Source of the DNA: an uncultured Actinomycetes bacterium
GTDB lineage: Bacteria; Actinomycetota; Actinomycetes; Mycobacteriales; Nakamurellaceae
Direction of reading: 5' to 3'
Length of the DNA stretch: 64,000 bases
Assembly: GCA_937926105.1 (NCBI GenBank)
Contig: CALANS010000211.1
Location: 186,001-250,000, forward strand
The translations under genes and the position numbers were made by a program. The notes beneath the pieces were generated by a model. The model made no database searches. It saw nothing but the letters and a program-made list of their open reading frames with translations, and had not been told where the DNA came from. The stretch's first letter is position 1; each line of letters opens with the position of its first letter. Below are positions 51,157-59,608 of this stretch, in pieces.

Positions 51157-51596
51157 CCCCCTGGGATCACCGCGTGCCCGGCGATCTCGACCAAGGCCTC
51201 GTCGTCCCACAGCCGGGTGACGCCGATCGCCGCCATGGCGGGATAGTCGGCACCGACGAGATCCCGCCACACCCGGCCGATCTCGCGTGCGTGCTCGCGA
51301 TAGTCGGGGATGTCGGTCAGGTACACGGTCAGCGAGGCCAGATCGCATGGCTGCCCACCGGCGGCGCGCAGCGCGGTCAACAGGTTCGACAGCGCCGTGC
51401 AGAACTGTTCGACGATGGTGCCGCCCACGATCGTGCCGGTGTGATCCAGCGCCGTCTGACCGGCCAGGAACACCACGGTCCCGGTGCCCAGCACGGCATG
51501 CGAGAACCCGGTGGCCGGCGCGAGTTCCGCCGGATTGACGCGCCGCAGCTGACGGCGGGGCCGGTCGCCCCCGGAACCGCTCGCAGGCTCGCTCAC
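51132..51596 (-). CDS. RidA-family protein (reactive imine/enamine deaminase)
   Basis: 154 aa from GTG 51596; GTGA overlaps the SDR stop. RidA core: RRVNPAELAPATGFSHAVLG, VFLAGQTALDHTGTIVGG, LTVYLTDIPDYREHAREIGR and the final segment DDEALVEIAGHAVIP (substrate Glu). The usual substrate-binding Arg lies around the YPAMAAIGVTRL strand. In 2-aminobenzoyl-CoA breakdown the reduced ring product is an enamine, so a RidA enzyme to release ammonia makes sense and favours that pathway over salicylyl-CoA. Confidence 0.85.
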   Translation of the reverse strand: MSEPASGSGGDRPRRQLRRVNPAELAPATGFSHAVLGTGTVVFLAGQTALDHTGTIVGGTIVEQFCTALSNLLTALRAAGGQPCDLASLTVYLTDIPDYREHAREIGRVWRDLVGADYPAMAAIGVTRLWDDEALVEIAGHAVIPGGQPAGGSA

Positions 51597-52369
51597 GACT
51601 GCACCGCCCCGCCGTCCACATTCAGGCTCTGCCCGGTGACGGCGCCGTTGACGACGCAATACCAGACGGCCTGCGCGACCTCGTCGACCGTGATCAGCCG
51701 GCCGATGGGCTGCTTGTGTTCCAGGAACTCTCGCGCCCATTCCGCGGAGTGCCCGGTGGTCTGCACGATGGTACGCACGGTGAACTCGGTCATGGGTGTG
51801 TCGACATAGGCGGGGCACACCGCATTGACCGTCACCCCGGTGCGGGCCAGTTCGGCGGCCGCGGACCGCACCAGGCCGAGCACGCCGTGCTTGCTGGCGG
51901 TATAGGCGGCGATGTAGGGCTCGCCGACCTTGGCCGCCATCGAGGCGATGACGACGATCCGGCCGTGTGCCCGTTGCTTCATGCCGGGAATCACCCGACG
52001 CAGGCAGCGAAACGGTGCCGTCAGATTCAGGTCGAGAACGTCGGCCCATTGGTCATCGGTGATGCGTTCCAACGGGGCAGATGCCCCGATGCCCGCGTTG
52101 GCGACCAGCACATCGACACCGCCCCAGGCGTTCTCGACGTCGTCGAGGATGCCGTTCACGGCGTCGGGCGCGGTGAGGTCGGCGGGGATCGTCCGGGTCG
52201 GTCCGGGGCAGCCCGATGCGGCCTCGGCCAGCTGCTCGGCCGACCGTGCCGTGAGCGCCACGGCGTAGCCCTCTCGGGACAGGTGCTGTGCCACGGCCGA
52301 ACCGATGCCACGCCCGGCCCCGGTGACCAGGGCGATACCTCGGGCGCCGTCGGGTCTCTCGCCCATCAT
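51593..52369 (-). CDS. Short-chain dehydrogenase/reductase
   Basis: 258 aa, ATG start (TGATG overlap with the hydratase stop). NAD(P) motif ALVTGAGRGIGSAVAQHLSR, NAG motif DVLVANAGIGASAPL, catalytic Ser in VVIASMAAKVGE, YxxxK in IAAYTASKHGVLGLVRSAAA, and the C-terminal GAVTGQSLNVDGGAVQ. In the aromatic CoA pathway it would oxidise a hydroxyacyl-CoA intermediate after the hydratase. The substrate is inferred from position only. Confidence 0.92.
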   Translation of the reverse strand: MMGERPDGARGIALVTGAGRGIGSAVAQHLSREGYAVALTARSAEQLAEAASGCPGPTRTIPADLTAPDAVNGILDDVENAWGGVDVLVANAGIGASAPLERITDDQWADVLDLNLTAPFRCLRRVIPGMKQRAHGRIVVIASMAAKVGEPYIAAYTASKHGVLGLVRSAAAELARTGVTVNAVCPAYVDTPMTEFTVRTIVQTTGHSAEWAREFLEHKQPIGRLITVDEVAQAVWYCVVNGAVTGQSLNVDGGAVQS

Positions 52370-53196
52370 CAGCGGCCCTGCCAGTTCGGTGCACGCTTGT
52401 GTGTGAAGGCCTCGTGGAACTCGGCGTGGTCGGCGCTGGACATCAGCAGCGCCTGGGTGGTGGCGTCCAGTTCCAGCGCGGCGGCCAGGCTCATATCCAG
52501 CTCGCGGGTGATGAGCGACTTGGTCTGCGCGTAGGCGAGGGCGGGGCCGGTGGCCAGCCGGTGCGCCAGCTGCCGGGCGGCCTCGTCGACCTGGTCGTCG
52601 TCCACCAGATCCGTGGCCAGGCCGTATCTCTCGGCGGTCGCGGCGCCGATGGTGTCGCCCAGCATCAGCAGCTCGGTGGCCTTCGCGGCGCCGATCAGCC
52701 GGGGCAGCAGGTACGCGGCGCCCATGTCGGCACCGGCCAGCCCGACCTTGGTGAACAGGAACGCCAGCCGGGAGGACCGGCCGAGGATCCGGAAGTCGGA
52801 GGCCAGGGCGAGCACGCTACCGGCGCCGGCGGCTATGCCGCGGATGGCGGCCACCACCGGCAGCGGCGACTCGCGCAGCGCGCGCACCACCTCCCCGGTC
52901 ATCCGGGTAAACGCCAGCCTTCGGTCCGGCGGCATGGCGAGCAGCTGGCCGATGATCTCCCGCACGTCGCCACCGGAGCAGAAGGCGTCGCCCTCGCCAC
53001 GCAACAGCACCACCCGCTGCTCGCCGCGCGCCGCCAGCTCGTGCAGCAGGTCGCGCAGGTCGGCGTACGCCTCGAACGTGAGGGCGTTGAGCTTCTCGGG
53101 CCGGTTGAGCGTGACGGTCACGACGCCGCCGTCGGCGCTGACGTCCAGGTGCTGCCAGTGCCCGGTGGGCGGGGTCGATCCGACAAATCCCGTCAC
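52369..53196 (-). CDS. Enoyl-CoA hydratase/isomerase family protein
   Basis: 275 aa, GTG start with AAGGAG 5 nt upstream. Crotonase motifs VVTVTLNRPEKLNALTFEAY, oxyanion hole GDAFCSGGDVREI and IRGIAAGAGSVLALASDFRI, and the segment RLAFLFTKVGLAGADMGAAY. Second gene after the dehydrogenase in the operon; probably hydrates the unsaturated ring or opened-chain CoA ester. It may instead act as a ring hydrolase; the sequence does not decide. Confidence 0.9.
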   Translation of the reverse strand: MTGFVGSTPPTGHWQHLDVSADGGVVTVTLNRPEKLNALTFEAYADLRDLLHELAARGEQRVVLLRGEGDAFCSGGDVREIIGQLLAMPPDRRLAFTRMTGEVVRALRESPLPVVAAIRGIAAGAGSVLALASDFRILGRSSRLAFLFTKVGLAGADMGAAYLLPRLIGAAKATELLMLGDTIGAATAERYGLATDLVDDDQVDEAARQLAHRLATGPALAYAQTKSLITRELDMSLAAALELDATTQALLMSSADHAEFHEAFTHKRAPNWQGR

Positions 53197-53198
53197 CG

Positions 53199-54467
53199 CT
53201 ACTCCTTGCCCTTCTCGAGTACATCGCCGGCACCGGCGATGCGATCGCGAGCCCGAGCGAACACCTCTCGGGCGATGATGTCTCGCTGCACCTCGCTGGC
53301 GCCCTCATAGATCCGGGTGGCGCGCACGTCACGGTACAGGTGCTCGGTCAGATGGCCCCGCTGCAGGCCGCTCGCGCCGTGCACCTGCAGCGCGATATCG
53401 ATGGCCGCCTGGGCGGTCTCGGTGGCCAGCAGCTTGGCGGACGCGGACAGGGCGGGGTTGCCGGCCCCGGCATCCACCGCCGATGCCGCGGCGTAGACCA
53501 GCAGCCGAGCCGCAGCTACCCGGGCCGTCGCGTCGGCCAGCAGGTGGGCCACTGCCTGCTTGTCGGCCAGCGTGCCGCCGAACGCCGGGCGGGTGACGGC
53601 GTGTTCGGCGGCCGCATCCAGCGCCGCCTGCGCCATCCCGATGGTGAAGGCGCCGACGCTCGGCCGAAACAGGTCGAGCGTGCGCATGGCGACCCGGAAG
53701 CCGCGATCCTGCTCACCGAGCAGGTCGCCGGACGACACCGGTACGCCGTCGAAGGTGACGGTGCCGATGGGATGCTCGGCCAGCAGTTCCAGCGGCTCGC
53801 CGGATAGGCCCGGCCGGTCGGCGGGGATCACGAACGCGGACACGCCGCGGGCGCCGGCGCCGACCGTGGTGCGGGCGAACACGGTGTACACGTCGGCGTC
53901 CGGAGCGTTGGAGATCCAGCGTTTCTGGCCGGTCAGCCGCCAGCGAGTGATTCCGGACTCGCCGGTGCCGGCGGTGGCATCTGCCTCGGCGTTCAGGCTC
54001 AACGCGGCGGCGTCGGAGCCGGCATCGGGTTCGGTGAGCGCAAACGCGGCGACCAGGTTGCCGGTGGCGATGCCCGGCAGGTAGGCGTCGATCTGCGCGG
54101 GGCTGCCGGACTGCAGGATCGGGTATCCGGCCAGACCCTGTAGCGCCAGGGCGGTCTCGGCCTCCGGGCATACCTCGGCGAGAGCCTCGCGGAGCAGGCA
54201 CAGATCCAGCGCGGCGACCTGGCGGGCGCCGGTCCCGGTGGCCTCGTCCCCGAGGGTGCCGACACCCGGGAACAGTCGCCCGAGCAGCCCGTGCTGCCCC
54301 AACGCCGCCACCAACGGACGATTGACGCGGCCAGGCGTACCCGACGCCGCCACCGGGAGCAGCACCCGCCGGGCGAGTTCCCGGGCGCGGTCCATCAACG
54401 CGATCTGCCCGGCGCTCAGGGCGAATGCCGGCTCGCGATCGAGCACCCGTTCCTCGGCTTCCGTCAT
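53199..54467 (-). CDS. Acyl-CoA dehydrogenase
   Basis: 422 aa from ATG 54467; ATGA overlaps the monooxygenase stop. FAD/substrate motifs: VAAFALTEPDAGSDAAALSL, GQKRWISNAPDADVYTVFAR, QAVAHLLADATARVAAARLL, VHGASGLQRGHLTEHLYRDV and the C-terminal RIYEGASEVQRDIIAREVFA with the catalytic-region Glu. Oxidises an alicyclic or acyl-CoA ester using FAD and electron-transferring flavoprotein. The 35-residue N-terminal arm is typical. Confidence 0.92.
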   Translation of the reverse strand: MTEAEERVLDREPAFALSAGQIALMDRARELARRVLLPVAASGTPGRVNRPLVAALGQHGLLGRLFPGVGTLGDEATGTGARQVAALDLCLLREALAEVCPEAETALALQGLAGYPILQSGSPAQIDAYLPGIATGNLVAAFALTEPDAGSDAAALSLNAEADATAGTGESGITRWRLTGQKRWISNAPDADVYTVFARTTVGAGARGVSAFVIPADRPGLSGEPLELLAEHPIGTVTFDGVPVSSGDLLGEQDRGFRVAMRTLDLFRPSVGAFTIGMAQAALDAAAEHAVTRPAFGGTLADKQAVAHLLADATARVAAARLLVYAAASAVDAGAGNPALSASAKLLATETAQAAIDIALQVHGASGLQRGHLTEHLYRDVRATRIYEGASEVQRDIIAREVFARARDRIAGAGDVLEKGKE

Positions 54468-56746
54468 GGCTGCTGCTCCCGTCGCCGGGCCCGCTTGCCG
54501 GACAGGTACTGCACCGGCCACTCGTGGCCCTCGAACTGCTGGTCCATCGCGGCGTTGAGCGTCCAGTACGGGTCGACCAGGTGCGGCCTGGCGAGCACCG
54601 CGAGGTCCGCGCGCCCGGAGGCGATGATCGTGTTCGCATCGTCCACCGAGGCCACCGCCCCCACCGTCATCGTCGGGATGCCCACCTCCTGCCGGATCCG
54701 ATCCGCGAACGGCGTCTGGTACAGCCGCCCATAGGCGGGCCTGGCGTCGATGGAGGTCTGCCCCGTGGAGACGTCCACGATATCCACGTCGTGCTCGGCG
54801 AGCATCCGCGCGAACGCCACCGCGTCGTCGCCGGTGAAGCCCCCGGGCACCCAGTCGGTGGCCGAAATCCGCACACTCATCGGCCGGTCGGCGGGCCATA
54901 CCGCGCGCACCGCATCCACGATCTGCAGCGGGAACCGTGCCCGCCCTTCGAGACTGCCCCCATAGCAGTCGGTCCGGTGGTTGGACAGCGGCGACAGGAA
55001 GCTGGAGGCGAGATAGCCGTGCGCGAAGTGCAACTCCACGATGTCGAAGCCGGCCTCGGCGCCGCGGCGGGCTGCCTGCACGTGATCGTCGAGCACCTTG
55101 TCGAAGTCCGCCGAGGCCATCTCGCGCGGCACCTGGCTGTCCGGCCGGTATCCCAGCGCCGACGGCGCGATGATCTCCCAGTTGCCCGAGTCCAACGGGT
55201 CGGTGTCGCCCTCCCACATCAGCTTGGTGGAACCCTTGCGCCCGGCGTGCCCGATCTGCAGCCCGATCGCCGCATGCGAGTTGCCGTGCACGAACTCGGT
55301 AATGTGCTGCCAATACTCCGCCTGCTCGTCGGACCAGATGCCGGGGCAGCCCGGAGTGATCCGGCCCTCCGGAGACACGCACGTCATCTCGGTGAACACC
55401 AGCCCGGCGCCCCCCACCGCCCGGGACCCGAGGTGTACCAGATGCCAGTCGTTCGGCATGCCGTCCTGCGCGGAGTACTGCGCCATCGGCGAGACCACGA
55501 TCCGGTTGCGCAGCAATAGCTCGCGCAGCCGCAGCGGGTAGAACATCGGGGGCGCGCCGTCCGCCACCCGGTACCCGTCGGCACGGGCCCGGTCGGCGAA
55601 CCAGGTGTCGAACCGGCTCACGTAGTCGGCATCGCGCAGCTTGAGGTTGTCGTAGGTGACGCGCTGGCTGCGGGTGAGCAGCTGCAGGCAGAACTGCTCG
55701 GGCGCAAGGTTCCGGTACCGCTGGACGCCCTCGAACCACTCCAGGGAGGTCTGCGCGGCACGTTGCAGCGAGGCCACCAGGGGCTTGCGTTCGGATTCGT
55801 AGGCGCCGAAGGCGGCCGGCACGGACGGCTCGGTCAGCAGCGCATGTGCCAGCGAGATACCGTCCTCCAGCGCAAGTTTGGTGCCCGAGCCGATGGAAAA
55901 GTGTGCGGTGTGCGCCGCGTCGCCGGCCAGCACCACGTTGCCGGTATGCCAGCGCTCGTTGCGCATCACCGGGAATTCCAGCCACTTGGAGTTGTTGCCC
56001 AGCAGCGGGTAGCCGTCCAGATGCGCGGCGAACAGTTCCTCGCAAAAGCGCATGCTGTCGGTGTCGTTCTCCCCCGGAGCCCTCGTCACCGCCGCGAATT
56101 TGTCCAGCCCGGCACGGCGCCAGGTCTCCGGCGAGGTCTCCACGATGAAGGTGCTGGTGGTCTCGTCGTAGGGGTAGATGTGTGCCCAGAACAGGCCGTA
56201 CGGCGTGTCCACGAACAGGAAGGTGAACTCGGCGAACGGACGCTCGGTGCCGAACCAGGCGTACTTGCTGGTCCGCTGGTCGCGGCTGGGCCGGAACTCG
56301 TCGGCGAGCGCGGTGCGGGTCACGCTGTTGACCCCGTCGGAGGCCAGCAGCACGTCGTAGTCATCGGCCAGCGCGAGCGGGTCGGGCACGTCGGTCCGGA
56401 AGTGCAGCCGCGCACCGAGCTCGGTCGCCCGCTCGCCGAGGATACGCAGCAGCTCGCGCCGGGACAGCGCGGCGAAACTGTGCCCGTCCGAGCGCTCGTG
56501 GAACCCGAGCACGTCCATGTCGATGGCCGACCAGTGCCGGAACTGCGCCGCGATGCGGGCGAAGGATTCGGGGTCGGCCTGCTCGATGTTGTCCAAGGTC
56601 TCCTGGGAGAAGACCACGCCGAACCCGAAGGTCTCGTCGGCGGCGTTGCGCTCGAACACGTCGACGGTGATCGTCGGATCGGCGCGGCGCAGGCAGATCG
56701 CGGTGAACAGTCCGGCCGGCCCGGCGCCGATGCAGGCAACCTTCAT
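54464..56746 (-). CDS. Bifunctional aryl-CoA monooxygenase/reductase (2-aminobenzoyl-CoA or salicylyl-CoA type)
   Basis: 760 aa from ATG 56746. Residues 1-385: FAD monooxygenase with MKVACIGAGPAGLFTAICLR, DVLLASDGVNSVTR and VVLAGDAAHTAHFSIGSGTK. Residues ~390-760: an old-yellow-enzyme domain with RNRIVVSPMAQYSAQDGMPN, LQIGHAGRKGSTKLMW, AGFDIVELHFAHGYLASSFL and ADRPMSVRISATDW. This exact fusion is known from 2-aminobenzoyl-CoA monooxygenase/reductase (AbmA of Azoarcus) and salicylyl-CoA 5-hydroxylase, which hydroxylate and then reduce the ring. First gene of a five-gene coupled operon with a predicted leaderless promoter. Confidence 0.9.
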   Translation of the reverse strand: MKVACIGAGPAGLFTAICLRRADPTITVDVFERNAADETFGFGVVFSQETLDNIEQADPESFARIAAQFRHWSAIDMDVLGFHERSDGHSFAALSRRELLRILGERATELGARLHFRTDVPDPLALADDYDVLLASDGVNSVTRTALADEFRPSRDQRTSKYAWFGTERPFAEFTFLFVDTPYGLFWAHIYPYDETTSTFIVETSPETWRRAGLDKFAAVTRAPGENDTDSMRFCEELFAAHLDGYPLLGNNSKWLEFPVMRNERWHTGNVVLAGDAAHTAHFSIGSGTKLALEDGISLAHALLTEPSVPAAFGAYESERKPLVASLQRAAQTSLEWFEGVQRYRNLAPEQFCLQLLTRSQRVTYDNLKLRDADYVSRFDTWFADRARADGYRVADGAPPMFYPLRLRELLLRNRIVVSPMAQYSAQDGMPNDWHLVHLGSRAVGGAGLVFTEMTCVSPEGRITPGCPGIWSDEQAEYWQHITEFVHGNSHAAIGLQIGHAGRKGSTKLMWEGDTDPLDSGNWEIIAPSALGYRPDSQVPREMASADFDKVLDDHVQAARRGAEAGFDIVELHFAHGYLASSFLSPLSNHRTDCYGGSLEGRARFPLQIVDAVRAVWPADRPMSVRISATDWVPGGFTGDDAVAFARMLAEHDVDIVDVSTGQTSIDARPAYGRLYQTPFADRIRQEVGIPTMTVGAVASVDDANTIIASGRADLAVLARPHLVDPYWTLNAAMDQQFEGHEWPVQYLSGKRARRREQQP

Positions 56747-56753
56747 GGGACTG

Positions 56754-56781
56754 AATATAGCGGTTCTGTGACGGTCGTCAA
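56754..56781 (-). promoter_or_regulatory. Promoter with PaaX operator, monooxygenase operon (leaderless)
   Basis: Minus strand: TTGACG (56781-56776), 16-bp spacer, TATATT (56759-56754), then seven bases and ATG 56746. TGAC-N4-GTCA (56769-56780) overlaps the -35. The 19-bp block TTCTGTGACG..CGTCAAG type is shared with 50240-50258. Confidence 0.75.
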
Positions 56782-56818
56782 GAATTGCGTACATGCCGGC
56801 ATGTCCGCGGCGCTCGCC

Positions 56819-56909
56819 GTCTGAGAATCTGCCTCCAGATCGCCCCACGATCACCGTGACCTGCGGGAATGCGGTTCACCCGAGAATCTGGGGGCAGAAT
56901 TTCAGAATC
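56819..56909. repeat. Dispersed inverted repeat, copy 4 of 4 (91 bp)
   Basis: Left end GTCTGAGAATCTGCCTCCAG; right end on the opposite strand GATTCTGAAATTCTGCCCCC. The interior has ACGATCACCGTGACCTGCGG and GAATG, like copies 1 and 3. It lies between the GH63 3' end and the monooxygenase promoter. Confidence 0.8.
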
Positions 56910-56929
56910 CATGGGTCAGCCCGACGCCG

Positions 56930-59608
56930 TCAGCGCGGCCAGCCCAGCGCGAGCGCCGCGATCATCGCCGTCCAGCCGGTCTGGTGACTGGCGCCCAAAC
57001 CGGCTCCGGTGTCGCCGTGGAAGTACTCGTGAAACAGCACGTCCTCCTGCCACGGCAGTCCGATCTGGCACGGGCGCACCCCGTCCGGGCCGGGCAGGAA
57101 CAGCGACATCAGCCGGTCGGACAGGTCCTCGGCGACCTCCGAGAGGGTGTGCTGGCGGCCGGATCCGACCGGATGCTCGACCCGCAGCGACCCGCCGAGG
57201 TGAGCGTCGTACCGGCGCAGCGCGCCGATCAGCAGCGCGTTGATCGGGAACCACACGGGGCCACGCCAGTTCGAGTTGCCGCCGAACAGCGGCGTGCGGG
57301 ACTCGGCCGGCTCGTAGTCCACGGTGAATCGCTGCCCGTCGACCTGCACAACGGCGGGATGGTCCCGATGCGCCGCCGACAGGCTGCGCAGACCGTGGTC
57401 GGACAGGAACTCGACGGGATCCAGGGCGATCCGCAGCACCTGCACCAGTCGCTGTGGCGCCACCATCGACAGCAGCCCGGTGCCCGCCGGCTGGTCGACG
57501 TGCATCGCTTCGGTCAAATCGGGCCGGTGCTCGTGCAGCCAGTCCAGCCGGTCGGTCAACGCCGGCATGGCCGTGCGGATGCGTTGATCCAGACCGGCCA
57601 CCGCCGCGATCGGGATCAGGCCGACCAGCGAACGGATACGCACCGGCTGAGCGTGCCCGTCGGGGCTGCGCATGTGGTCATAGAAGAACCCGTCTGTCTG
57701 GTCCCACAGGCCCATCTCGGAGGCGGACGCCGCGATGTAGCTGAAGTGGTCCAGGAACTTCACCGCCAGGTCGTCATAGGTGTGCCCGACCCGAGACAGA
57801 GAAACGGCGATGCGCAGCATGTCCAGGCAATACAGCGCCATCCATGCGGTGCCGTCGCTCTGTTCCAGCACCTCCCCGCCCGGTAGTGGCTGCGACCGAT
57901 CGAAGGCGCCGATGTTGTCCAGGCCGAGGAAACCGCCCTCGAACAGGTTGTTGCCCTCGGCGTCCTTCCGGTTGACCCACCAGGTGAAGTTCAGCAGCAA
58001 CTTGTGCATCGCCCGCTCCAGGAACACCGTGTCGGTTCCGCCGTCGATGTCGAAGATCTGCCGGGCCGCCCAGGCCTGCACGGGAGGGTTCGCGTCGTCG
58101 AAATTCCACTCGTAGGCGGGGATGTCGCCGTTCGGGTGCATGTACCAGACGTGCAGGAGCAGCAGCAACTGGTCCTTCGCGAGCGCCGGATCGACCAGGG
58201 CGAGGGCCACGCAATGGAAGGCCAGATCCCACGCGGCGAACCACGGGTACTCCCACGGGTCGGGCATCAGGATCAGATCCTGGGCAGTCATGTGCCACCA
58301 GGCATCGTTGCGGATGCTGGCGTGTTCGGGGGCGGGCGGTGGTTGGGTGGGATCGCCGGAGAGCCATCGGCGCACGTCGTAGGGGTAGTACTGCTTGCTG
58401 GACAGCAGCCCGGCCATGGCCTGCCGGGCGACGTGCGCACGGCAGGCCGGCAGCTGGGCGAACACGCTGTGCCAGAACAGGTCTGACTCGCGTTGTCTGG
58501 TGCCCAGAACGGCGTCGAACTCGTCCGCGAGGTCGCCGGGAGTCCGGTCGCATGTCAGCCGGACCCGGACGCGGGCGTGCTCCCCGGCCGGAATGCTCAG
58601 CACGTGGTGGAAGGCTGCCTTGGTGCCGGTCTGCTGCGGGTTGACGGTGTCGGCCGCGCGGGTGACGTGGTCGTTGATGCCGTCCTTGGGATAGCGGGTT
58701 GCGGGCCGGCCCGCCCAGGTGGTGCTGCCGTACAGCGCGCCGACGTTGGTCTCGTTCTCGCAGAACAAGAGGGCCGCCGCGGGTGCCGGAGCAGCGGTGA
58801 CGGGGACGGTGGCATCGGGCACTCCGACCGGATCGGCCACGCTGACCACGGCCAGCTCACCGACCCTGTCGTGATGCCCCCGCAGGATCGAACCGTCGGC
58901 CCACAGCCGGGGGCGTGCCGGGGCCGGGTAGTCCCACGACCAGGTGTTGCGAAACCACAGGGTGGGCAGCACGTGCACGGTCGCCTGGTGGTCGCTGCGG
59001 TTGTGCACGTCGATCGACAGCAGGATGTCCCGCGGGCCGGCCTTCGCCCAATCACAGGTGACCATCGCGTAGTCGTCACCGTCGAAGACGCCGGTGTCGA
59101 TCAGCTCGTACTCCCCCACATCGCGGCCCCGGGAGGCGTTGGTGCGCACCAGGTCCTCATACGGGAACTCGCGCAGCGGGTAGGCATAGCGGGTGCGGTG
59201 GAAGGAGTGCGTCGGGGTGGCGTCGACGTACCACCAGTAGTCCTTGGCATCCTCGCCGTGATTGCCCTGCGGACCGGCAAGCCCGAAGTAGCGCTCCTTG
59301 AGGAACGGGTCCGCCCCGTTCCATAGCGCGATGCCCAGGCACACGTGCTGGTGCTCGTCCGACCAGGCGGACAGCCCGTCCTCGTTCCACCGGTAGGTGC
59401 GGGACCGGGCATGGTCGAACGGGAACGAGGCCCAGGCGTCGCCGCTGGCCGAGTAGTCCTCCCGGACGCCGCCCCAGGCGCGCTCGGCGACGTAAGGCCC
59501 CCACTGGCGCCACTCGGCCGTCCCGGCGTCGGCGTCGGCCAGCCTGGCCCGCTCGGCGTCGGACGCTGCTGCAGACCCGGCGGGTGCGCTTGGAGTTGAT
59601 CTCGTCAC
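56930..59608 (-). CDS. GH63-like (MGH1-type) glycoside hydrolase
   Basis: 892 aa from GTG 59608, placed by GACAAT exactly 6 nt upstream. The N-terminal ~420 residues are a beta-rich domain (REDYSASGDAWASFPFDHAR, DYWWYVDATPTHSFHRTRYA). The C-terminal (alpha/alpha)6 barrel has DPWEYPWFAAWDLAFHCVAL, GDIPAYEWNFDDANPPVQAW, GLDNIGAFDRSQPLPGG, FGGNSNWRGPVWFPINALLI and HEYFHGDTGAGLGASHQTGW, which carry the likely acid and base. GH63 enzymes act on glucosyl oligosaccharides (glucosylglycerate, mannosylglycerate or N-glycan-like substrates). No signal peptide, so probably cytoplasmic. Confidence 0.88.
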   Translation of the reverse strand: MTRSTPSAPAGSAAASDAERARLADADAGTAEWRQWGPYVAERAWGGVREDYSASGDAWASFPFDHARSRTYRWNEDGLSAWSDEHQHVCLGIALWNGADPFLKERYFGLAGPQGNHGEDAKDYWWYVDATPTHSFHRTRYAYPLREFPYEDLVRTNASRGRDVGEYELIDTGVFDGDDYAMVTCDWAKAGPRDILLSIDVHNRSDHQATVHVLPTLWFRNTWSWDYPAPARPRLWADGSILRGHHDRVGELAVVSVADPVGVPDATVPVTAAPAPAAALLFCENETNVGALYGSTTWAGRPATRYPKDGINDHVTRAADTVNPQQTGTKAAFHHVLSIPAGEHARVRVRLTCDRTPGDLADEFDAVLGTRQRESDLFWHSVFAQLPACRAHVARQAMAGLLSSKQYYPYDVRRWLSGDPTQPPPAPEHASIRNDAWWHMTAQDLILMPDPWEYPWFAAWDLAFHCVALALVDPALAKDQLLLLLHVWYMHPNGDIPAYEWNFDDANPPVQAWAARQIFDIDGGTDTVFLERAMHKLLLNFTWWVNRKDAEGNNLFEGGFLGLDNIGAFDRSQPLPGGEVLEQSDGTAWMALYCLDMLRIAVSLSRVGHTYDDLAVKFLDHFSYIAASASEMGLWDQTDGFFYDHMRSPDGHAQPVRIRSLVGLIPIAAVAGLDQRIRTAMPALTDRLDWLHEHRPDLTEAMHVDQPAGTGLLSMVAPQRLVQVLRIALDPVEFLSDHGLRSLSAAHRDHPAVVQVDGQRFTVDYEPAESRTPLFGGNSNWRGPVWFPINALLIGALRRYDAHLGGSLRVEHPVGSGRQHTLSEVAEDLSDRLMSLFLPGPDGVRPCQIGLPWQEDVLFHEYFHGDTGAGLGASHQTGWTAMIAALALGWPR

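Noticed and set aside
53199..56045. Long upstream extension of the acyl-CoA dehydrogenase frame
   Set aside because: The extra part is a shadow of the monooxygenase/reductase; ATG 54467 with ATGA coupling gives a normal length.
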